Positions 26,742 to 33,269 of a stretch of DNA of 51,561 bases are shown piece by piece. This DNA is from Stenomitos frigidus ULC18 (GTDB lineage: Bacteria; Cyanobacteriota; Cyanobacteriia; Leptolyngbyales; Leptolyngbyaceae). Below the pieces are notes generated by a model that saw only the letters and a list, made by a program, of their open reading frames with translations, ran no database searches and had not been told where the DNA came from. The stretch lies in contig NZ_PVWK01000125.1 of NCBI RefSeq assembly GCF_003003795.1, positions 1-51,561 on the forward strand, written 5' to 3'. The first letter of the stretch is position 1; every line of letters begins with the position of its first letter. A program made the translations under genes and the position numbers.

Positions 26742-28307
26742 CTAAACAATCTGCCGTACAGGGACACTTGCATTCAGATTTACAAGCGCTTTGCGGTGGA
26801 TTTTCCCAGTGGGTGTGCGGGGCAGTTTTTCCAGGAAATGAATCACTTTGGGCGCTTTGAAATGCGGTAGACAAGCTTTCGCTAATTTCCGAATGCTGTC
26901 TTCGAGTTCTGGTGAACCTGTAAAGCCAGTCTTAAGCGTGATAAACGCCACCACGTAGGGGAGCGATTCCTGTGCGTCGCCTTGAGGGACAACGGCAACA
27001 TCCAGGACGCTTTCGTGTTGTAGCAGGGCTTCCTCGATATCGAACGGCGATACCCATTGACCATTGATTTTGAACAAATCATCTTTGCGGCCCATGAACC
27101 AGAAGAAACCTTCGGCGTCGCAGCGATACTGATCGCCCGTGCGGATGCTGTGACCGTAGATAACGTTGCGGGTTTCGTCGAGGCGGTTCCAGTAGCCCAA
27201 CATCAAGCTCTCACCTGTGACTTGCAAGGTGCCAATTTCGCCGATCGTCACTGGATAACCTTGATCATTCAGAATTTGCACTTCATAGCCAGGCACCGGA
27301 AAGCCAGAGCTTCCTGGTTGGCATTCTCCCGGTCGGTTAGACAGGAAAATATGCAGCAGTTCAGTGGTGCCAATGCCCTCGCAGATTTCATAGCCGTAAG
27401 CTTGAAACCACTTAGTCCAAATCGTTTTGGGCAATTGCTCCGCCGCAGACAAACATAGTCTCAAGCGCGTCGTTTCCAGCAGCGCGATTTCTCGCACCGC
27501 TAAAATGCTGGCGTAGGTGGAAGGTACGCCAAACAAAACCGTCGGCTGATAGTGATTTAAATCGGCGATGATGTCGAAGGCGTTGGCGGCATCGGACAGT
27601 ACCGACGCCGCACCGACTGCCATCGTCATATAGAGCGTATTGCCCAGCCCGTAGGCAAATGGCATCTTGGCAACCGAATACGTGATGTCGTTTTCGTGCA
27701 AGCCAAGGATATCTTTGCCGTAGTGTTCCGCCGACACTACCATGCTGGCGTGCCGATGCACGACCCCTTTTGGACGCCCCGTACTGCCGGACGTATAGAG
27801 CCAGAAGGCAGGCTCGTTGGGAGACGTCCGAGCGGGCGTTGCTTCTTTGCTGGTTTGGTCGAGGCGTGAACGGAACGGCTCTTCGCCATCGACTAGCAGC
27901 ACCTCGCTCAGAAACTCAGACTTGATTTCAGACAGCTTTTCGTGCCACATCTGCGAGGTGAGCAACACTTTGGCACGACAGTTTTGGATGATGTATTGGA
28001 TGTCGTCGATCGTGCAGGCCGTGTTGATGGGTACCGGCACCGCTCCTGCCCAAAGCGCTCCCCAAAAGGCAAAGACTAATTCTGGAGAATCGGGCAGCAG
28101 AATAGCGATACGGTTTTCCCGCTCTAAACCTAGCTGCCTCAATACGGTAGCCGCCCGACGCACATAGCTCCGCACTGTGCGATAAGTGTACGTCTCATCG
28201 CGATAGTAAAAGGCGATGCGTTCGCTGTGCCCTCGCGACAAACTGCCTTCAATAAAATACGCTGCAATGTTGAAAACATCGGGTAGCCGTTCGCAAATGC
28301 GGTCCAT
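26742..28307 (-). CDS. benzoate-CoA-ligase-like aryl-acid adenylating enzyme
   Basis: A 521-residue ANL-superfamily enzyme. The ATP loop is YTSGSTGRPKG (171-181), followed by the aromatic-acid-type region MPFAYGLGNTLYM, then GIGTTELLHIF, the hinge GRKDDLFKINGQW and the A10 Lys in TPTGKIHRKAL (Lys502). These look more like benzoate-CoA ligases than DhbE/MbtA siderophore ligases. The start at 28307 has GGGAG upstream. With a salicylate synthase in the same operon, the likely substrate is salicylate, activated as acyl-adenylate and passed to CoA or directly to the ACP. Enterocin's EncN loading benzoate on an ACP is a precedent. Substrate is inferred. Confidence 0.88.
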   Translation of the reverse strand: MDRICERLPDVFNIAAYFIEGSLSRGHSERIAFYYRDETYTYRTVRSYVRRAATVLRQLGLERENRIAILLPDSPELVFAFWGALWAGAVPVPINTACTIDDIQYIIQNCRAKVLLTSQMWHEKLSEIKSEFLSEVLLVDGEEPFRSRLDQTSKEATPARTSPNEPAFWLYTSGSTGRPKGVVHRHASMVVSAEHYGKDILGLHENDITYSVAKMPFAYGLGNTLYMTMAVGAASVLSDAANAFDIIADLNHYQPTVLFGVPSTYASILAVREIALLETTRLRLCLSAAEQLPKTIWTKWFQAYGYEICEGIGTTELLHIFLSNRPGECQPGSSGFPVPGYEVQILNDQGYPVTIGEIGTLQVTGESLMLGYWNRLDETRNVIYGHSIRTGDQYRCDAEGFFWFMGRKDDLFKINGQWVSPFDIEEALLQHESVLDVAVVPQGDAQESLPYVVAFITLKTGFTGSPELEDSIRKLAKACLPHFKAPKVIHFLEKLPRTPTGKIHRKALVNLNASVPVRQIV

Positions 28308-28350
28308 GCGACTATCTCCCTTGAAGTGGTCTAGTATCCCTTGAAGTGAT

Positions 28351-28716
28351 CTAATAAGTGAGGACGTGAACCAGCACGTAGTCATCCCAGCAGCACCAGG
28401 TTGCTAGCCAGTGCTGAACGCCGTTGATCATCGCCTGCCGCTGAGCGGCTCCCTGTAGCTGAATGGTTAAGCCAGATGGGTCGATCGCGGTTTCAATCTC
28501 GTTCCAGCCAATGTCGGCGAGTCCGGTTCCCAGTGCTTTTCCCACCGCCTCTTTGGCACAGAAGCACACAGCATAATGCTGGTAAGGATAAGAGACAGAT
28601 TGGCAATGATCGATTTCACGCGTTGTAAACACCAGGCTCAAAGTGTCGCGATCGTAGCGTTTGACCCAGTTGGCAACGCGGCTGATTGATTCCAAGTCAA
28701 TACCAATTCCCATCAT
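28351..28716 (-). CDS. AcpS-type holo-ACP synthase (4'-phosphopantetheinyl transferase)
   Basis: A 121-residue AcpS-family enzyme with both metal/catalytic landmarks: GIGIDLESISR (Asp7) and CFCAKEAVGKALGTG (Glu56, Lys60). It transfers phosphopantetheine from CoA to the ACP serine. The ATG has ACGGAG upstream, and the gene begins 11 bp after the ACP stop, so it is almost certainly dedicated to that ACP. Cyanobacteria usually rely on one Sfp-type transferase for all carriers, so a cluster-borne AcpS is a sign of import from another lineage or of a carrier the host enzyme does not accept. Confidence 0.9.
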   Translation of the reverse strand: MMGIGIDLESISRVANWVKRYDRDTLSLVFTTREIDHCQSVSYPYQHYAVCFCAKEAVGKALGTGLADIGWNEIETAIDPSGLTIQLQGAAQRQAMINGVQHWLATWCCWDDYVLVHVLTY

Positions 28717-28726
28717 GGTTGCTCCG

Positions 28727-28969
28727 TTAGGTTGCTGCAGGATTCAGCGACATTGACTGCACAACCTTGTCGCAGACCTGCGCGATCGTTGTATCCTGCC
28801 GCGCTTCTAGCTTCACACTGGCACCCAGCCGCCGCTTAATTTCTAAGGCAATTTGCACGGTTTCAGTAGAGTCAAGTTGCAGATCTTTGCGGAGATAGGC
28901 ATCTTCGTTGATATCAGATTGATCAATGCCTAATTCCAGCAGAATTTCGGTTAGCGTATCCATCACCAT
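28727..28969 (-). CDS. acyl carrier protein of the type II PKS
   Basis: An 80-residue discrete ACP. The phosphopantetheine site is Ser34 in LRKDLQLDSTETVQIALEI. This has DST followed by ETV in place of the common DSL-E pattern; the acidic helix-II context is kept. GGAGGG lies 8 bases before the ATG at 28969. The order KS-alpha, KS-beta, ACP is the classic minimal PKS order. It carries malonyl extender units and the growing chain, and may also receive the salicyl starter, because no second carrier protein is present. Confidence 0.92.
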   Translation of the reverse strand: MVMDTLTEILLELGIDQSDINEDAYLRKDLQLDSTETVQIALEIKRRLGASVKLEARQDTTIAQVCDKVVQSMSLNPAAT

Positions 28970-29008
28970 AGTGATATCCCTCCGGTTGCTTGTAGTGAGT
29001 ACTGTTAG

Positions 29009-30241
29009 CTATTGACTGCGCCCAACCACGAACGAGAAATTCACTGCTTCTCGTGCGCGTGAATTGACCATGAATTGAGACACCGATCGCGTTTCCGGCT
29101 GCGTCACAAAATTGAGCTGACAATTGGGATCGGACTCTGTGAGCGGCTGCATCACGGGAAGTTTTTCGGTTTCCATTGCCAGTAGTCCGCAAGCTACTTC
29201 AGTGGCACAACTGCCGCCGTACAAATGACCGTACAGCGCCTTAGGAACCGAAACGGGCACTTGAGGCGCGTCCTTAAAGACCGACGCGATCGCCTGTGCT
29301 TCGACGCGATCGCTGACCTGCGTGCCACAGCCTTCCGCTAGCAGCAGATCCACCGCTGAGGACGTAACGCCTGCTTCTTGCAGTGCTTCCTGCATCGCAC
29401 GTTCAAACGCTTTGCCGACATCGGGAGCGCGATCGGTCGTGGCGCTGCCAGACAAAATTTCGCCATAGATTTTCGCTCCGCGTCGCTGCGCATGCTCCAG
29501 CGATTCCAACACGAGAACGGTGCTACCCTCGCCGAGAACGATGCCAGAGCGGTTGCGATCGAACGGTTGGTACGCATGCTCCGGGTCGGTCTCGCCGCTC
29601 AGTTCGCCCGTTTCGTAGTAGCAGGTCATGCCGAAGCGCGTGATGGGTGCTTCTGATCCGCCTGTGAGAACAACATCGTTATGGCCTTGCAGAATCGACT
29701 TGACGCCGAAATACAAACCGCTCGCACCACTGGCACGATCGCAAACAAAACTCTTGCTGTAGCCGCGAATGCCGTAGCGAATTGTGACGAACCCTTGTGC
29801 CGCTGTCGGAAACCATGCGGTTGCCTGCCACGGATTCACCATGGTTGCACCATCGTTGTAAAGCTCATAGAAGCCTCGCTCTGCAATATCCCAGCCGCCT
29901 GCATTGTTGCCAAACCAGACGCCGACGCGGTAGGAGTCTTCTTGTTCCAGGTCCAAAGCAGCGTCTTTCAGGGCAAGTTCCGCAGCGGCGAGGGCATAGT
30001 GCGTGAAGCGATCGGTTTTAATGACAAACCGCTTGGGCACAAAATCCGCTGGCTCAAATTCTGGAATTTCTCCGGCAACCTGAGTGGGAAATTCGCTGGC
30101 ATCAAAGCGAGTAATGCGACGAAGCGCAGAATTACCTGCCGAAATGTTGTTCCAGAAAGCATCCTTACCAATGCCAGCCGGATTGACAATGCCAATACCC
30201 GTAATCACAACGCGCTGACTGGGGCGATCGGTATAATTCAT
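29009..30241 (-). CDS. KS-beta / chain length factor of the type II PKS
   Basis: A 410-residue ketosynthase-fold protein that has lost catalysis. At the nucleophile elbow it reads CDRASGASGLYFG, so the active-site Cys position is Arg169 (a Cys lies two residues earlier). At the first catalytic His it reads AEGCGTQVSD, with Glu for His. The second His context KALYGHLYGG is retained. KS-beta subunits heterodimerise with KS-alpha and set chain length; most have Gln at the Cys position, so Arg is unusual. Its ATG overlaps the KS-alpha stop (GCATGA), the coupling usual for this pair. GGAGAG precedes it. Confidence 0.92.
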   Translation of the reverse strand: MNYTDRPSQRVVITGIGIVNPAGIGKDAFWNNISAGNSALRRITRFDASEFPTQVAGEIPEFEPADFVPKRFVIKTDRFTHYALAAAELALKDAALDLEQEDSYRVGVWFGNNAGGWDIAERGFYELYNDGATMVNPWQATAWFPTAAQGFVTIRYGIRGYSKSFVCDRASGASGLYFGVKSILQGHNDVVLTGGSEAPITRFGMTCYYETGELSGETDPEHAYQPFDRNRSGIVLGEGSTVLVLESLEHAQRRGAKIYGEILSGSATTDRAPDVGKAFERAMQEALQEAGVTSSAVDLLLAEGCGTQVSDRVEAQAIASVFKDAPQVPVSVPKALYGHLYGGSCATEVACGLLAMETEKLPVMQPLTESDPNCQLNFVTQPETRSVSQFMVNSRAREAVNFSFVVGRSQ

Positions 30242-31527
30242 GCGTTCTCTCCATACTTACGGAAAATTGCTGCCGAGTGAATGCCGCCAAAACCGCTGGC
30301 AGTCAGCATTGCCGTGCCGACCGCGTGCGATCGCGCCACATTGGGGACATAATCCAAATCGCACAAGGCATCGGGATATTCGTAATTCGCGGTTGGGTGA
30401 ACGACAGAGAGCTCGATCGCGCCCAGCGTTGCCACTACGCCGACCAAACTTGCCGACGACAGCGAATGTCCAATCATGGATTTGGTCGAGCTAATCGGAA
30501 TGTTGTACGCCTGCTCACCCAAGACTTTTTTGTAGGCGTTTGTTTCGAACAAATCGTTTTGCGGCGTGGAACTACCATGAGCATTGATGTAATCCACGTC
30601 TTTGGGCTCCACCTTGCCCTGCTTCATGGCTTGCTCCACCACTTTCGCCATGGGAATGCCGTGGTCAGGCAGGTCGGTCATGTGGAAGGCGTTGCTGACG
30701 CTGGAGTAGGCGATCGCTTCAGCATAAATGTGTGCGCCGCGTGCCAGAGCGTGCTCTAATTCCTCCAGCACCAGTACCGCCGCCGCCTCACCAATCACGA
30801 AGCCACCTCGCTTAGCGTCAAACGGACGCGATGCCTTTTCCGGTTCGCAATCTGTAACCGATAGCGACCCAATCACATCCAGCGTGGCGTAGGTCAGACT
30901 GGTCAACGGTGCTTCTGACGCGCCCGCCAGCATCACTGTTGCCTCGCCAGAGCGAATCATTTCGACACTCAGTCCCAGCGCGTCAAGACCTGCCGTGCAT
31001 CCGGTAGAAAGCGATGTACACGCGCCCTCGATGCCGTGCTTGCGGGCAAGCAGCGACGCAGGGTAGTTGAACATGCCTGCGTTGTAGAAGTTTTCGCCCA
31101 CGGGCATGTAGCGGATCGGTTGGGTGCCACGATCGCTGAGCAATTCGTAAATCTTTTGAATGTATGGCGTACCGCCGATCGCCGACGAGAAGATAATGCC
31201 AATGGATTCCGGATTCTCCTGCGCTAAATCCAGCCCGGAGTCGTCGATCGCCATCGATCCTGACACAACGCCAATTTGCACCACGCGGTCTTGCTCGTGC
31301 AGATGCTCGAACTCTTCACTCTGGCAGTAATCCGCCAAATTAAAGTCGTCAATGCGACAGAGCACCTTGCTCTTAATACCCATCGACTCCATCTCTGGAT
31401 CAGCGGTTAAATAGGACTGCCCGCGCTGAGCATTTTTCCAGAATTGCTCTTTGCCGATGCCCAGTGGTGCCACCACGCCAATGCCCGTCACTACGACTCG
31501 CTTCGTTTCAGTTTGATAAATTCCCAT
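30238..31527 (-). CDS. KS-alpha ketosynthase of the type II PKS
   Basis: A 429-residue beta-ketoacyl synthase with a complete active site: Cys177 in STGCTAGLDALG, His317 in NAHGSSTPQND, Lys349 and His354 in STKSMIGHSL. The Cys context is the one typical of actinobacterial type II PKS KS-alpha (TGCTSGLDAV) rather than housekeeping FabF (TACATG). With KS-beta, encoded with a 4-bp overlap, it performs repeated decarboxylative condensations of malonyl-ACP. GAGGGGAAAGC precedes the ATG. It follows the MetF-like gene by 32 bp. Together with the ACP this is a minimal PKS. Confidence 0.95.
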   Translation of the reverse strand: MGIYQTETKRVVVTGIGVVAPLGIGKEQFWKNAQRGQSYLTADPEMESMGIKSKVLCRIDDFNLADYCQSEEFEHLHEQDRVVQIGVVSGSMAIDDSGLDLAQENPESIGIIFSSAIGGTPYIQKIYELLSDRGTQPIRYMPVGENFYNAGMFNYPASLLARKHGIEGACTSLSTGCTAGLDALGLSVEMIRSGEATVMLAGASEAPLTSLTYATLDVIGSLSVTDCEPEKASRPFDAKRGGFVIGEAAAVLVLEELEHALARGAHIYAEAIAYSSVSNAFHMTDLPDHGIPMAKVVEQAMKQGKVEPKDVDYINAHGSSTPQNDLFETNAYKKVLGEQAYNIPISSTKSMIGHSLSSASLVGVVATLGAIELSVVHPTANYEYPDALCDLDYVPNVARSHAVGTAMLTASGFGGIHSAAIFRKYGENA

Positions 31528-31559
31528 GCTTTCCCCTCAAATGGATATTGAATGTTGGC

Positions 31560-32603
31560 TTAGCCGATCGCGGTCACATCGACAGCAACAGGATTCGGTA
31601 CGCGCAGTAGGTCTGAAATCTGAGGTAGCCAGTCTCGCGGCTGCAGCGATCGCAGATGTAGACCGCGAATGCCCTCGATCGCTCGTATGCCCAAGATCAG
31701 CTCCCGGTTGATTTTCCAGCACTCCGATCGACTGCCATGATGTGACAAACGCGCCCTTAATGACTCTGGAATGCTCAATCCAGGAATCTCACTGAACCGC
31801 TCTAGCGCCTTCAAGCAGCTAAACGGATAGATCGATGCTAGAAAATGCGCTCGCTGGTGTAAACCTCGCGCTCGAACCTCTGCCATCCACTGCTCTAGCG
31901 TCTCCAGTTCAAACGTCGCCTGAAGCTGGATGTACTTCGCGCCGCTGTCGATTTTGGCTGTCAGTTGCGCCATGCTTGCGTCTAGATCTAGCGTCGTTGG
32001 GGTAGCGATCGCGCCAATGAAAAACGTTGGTGGTGGCGTAATGATTTGACCATTAAACAGTTGTCCCTGCGTGGTCAAGCGGTTTAGGGCCGCGATCGCA
32101 TCAACAGTGCTGATGTCAGTGGCATCTTTCGCCGTTGGGTCGCTGCCGATCGAACAGGAAGAGCCGCCTAAAACAACCACATTGCGAAGGCCCAAAGCAG
32201 CCAAGCCCAGCAAATCGCTTTGTAGCGCAATGCGATTTCGATGCCGCAGTGTCAGTTGAACAACGGGCTCCAGCCCTGATCGTTGCATTAACTGAGCCGC
32301 AACTAGGGGGCACAAACGTGCTTGTGCCATCACATTGTCGTTCACCTGCACGATGTCAATACAGGCAGCAATCTTTTCTGTACTGGTAATAAAAGCATCC
32401 ACCTTGTAATGACGGGGAGGCGTTACTTCGGCAGAAACAACGAAATGTCCAGCGGTAAGTAGGGTTTGAAATCGACTGAACGGTTGAGCCGACACCGGGG
32501 CTAATTGACCAACTGAGCCAGCTGTCAACGCTGTAAAAAAGGTTGATAGCCGACTAAAGTACCCAGCCGTGAGAAGTGTTTGCAATTGATTAAATGTAAT
32601 CAT
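31560..32603 (-). CDS. methylenetetrahydrofolate reductase-like (MetF-fold) protein
   Basis: About 347 residues from the ATG at 32603; an upstream ATG at 32618 is possible and neither has a strong site. The body resembles MetF: FVVSAEVTPPRHYKVD, DIVQVNDNVMAQ, QLTLRHRNRIALQSDLLGL, NVVVLGGSS, and later KYIQLQATFELETLEQWM. MetF reduces methylene-THF to methyl-THF with FAD. The first 60 residues are odd: a near-duplicate motif, QTLLTAGYFS then QTLLTAGHFV, with a Thr/Ala-rich link. As the first gene before KS-alpha it belongs to the polyketide operon. It may supply one-carbon units for methylation or be a flavoenzyme recruited to a new step. Confidence 0.8.
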   Translation of the reverse strand: MITFNQLQTLLTAGYFSRLSTFFTALTAGSVGQLAPVSAQPFSRFQTLLTAGHFVVSAEVTPPRHYKVDAFITSTEKIAACIDIVQVNDNVMAQARLCPLVAAQLMQRSGLEPVVQLTLRHRNRIALQSDLLGLAALGLRNVVVLGGSSCSIGSDPTAKDATDISTVDAIAALNRLTTQGQLFNGQIITPPPTFFIGAIATPTTLDLDASMAQLTAKIDSGAKYIQLQATFELETLEQWMAEVRARGLHQRAHFLASIYPFSCLKALERFSEIPGLSIPESLRARLSHHGSRSECWKINRELILGIRAIEGIRGLHLRSLQPRDWLPQISDLLRVPNPVAVDVTAIG

Positions 32604-33269
32604 TCTAAAAGCACCACCCATACGGTACAAAATGAACGAAAGCAACAATTTTGACCTTGATAAACCGGAACATACTGAGCGCTAATGGCTTAATCCATAG
32701 TCGAGATGTACAGAATCAATTCAGTCGATCGAAGTTGAGCTAAATTGTTAAAGGACAAACAAGATATAAGTAATCTTTACAATTCAATAGAGCCGTATAG
32801 CATTTGAAAAACTACTGAAATGACTATTGCGTGTGGTCTTTACGCACTCAATGTGCCTGAAGAACTCGCTAAAGCTGGAGCTAAAACACAAACAATCGGC
32901 ACCGGCCAAAAGTATGGCGCTAACGCATTGAAAGCGAGTAGGCTTTCAATGTGTCTATTGATACAACTCATAAAGTAGGTGCTATGAATTTGTTCGTTTC
33001 AGTGTCTCATGGTGTTCCTTTGCATGTGTCTAAGCAAAGCTTTAATACTGTCGATTTTGTGTCTAATCTACGAGTAGCTTTTTTCAAAAGCTTGAGTCAT
33101 GATAAAAATGAAGATTCTAAAAGAATTTTGTAATAAAGAGTTTTGTAATACTGGCAACATCTTTTTCATCCATTTCTTGATTAAGGTGTGATTATCTATC
33201 TTAATCTCGATCGATTCTTAAACCTTTCATATTGCTTTACCGTTATTCATTTAATCAGGGAGGCGTATC
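32604..33269. other. divergent promoter region of the PKS operon and NACHT gene 2
   Basis: About 665 bp between the leftward PKS operon and the rightward NACHT gene, so promoters for both should be here. It is AT-rich. A 52-codon frame (32820-32978) is present but has no ribosome binding site. I do not find the direct-repeat element AACCTAnnCCTAACYT on either strand here, so the PKS core may be controlled differently from the plus-strand units. CAGGGAGG at 33256-33263 is the ribosome binding site of NACHT gene 2. Confidence 0.5.

Noticed and set aside
29378-31227. Long antisense frames across KS-alpha and KS-beta
   Set aside because: Shadows of GC-rich ketosynthase codons; no domain, no ribosome binding site, complete overlap with well-supported genes.
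32820-32978. 52-codon frame starting MTIACGLYALNVPEELAK
   Set aside because: No ribosome binding site, no homology I recognise, and it lies in the divergent promoter region of the PKS operon and NACHT gene 2. Could be a chance frame or a remnant.
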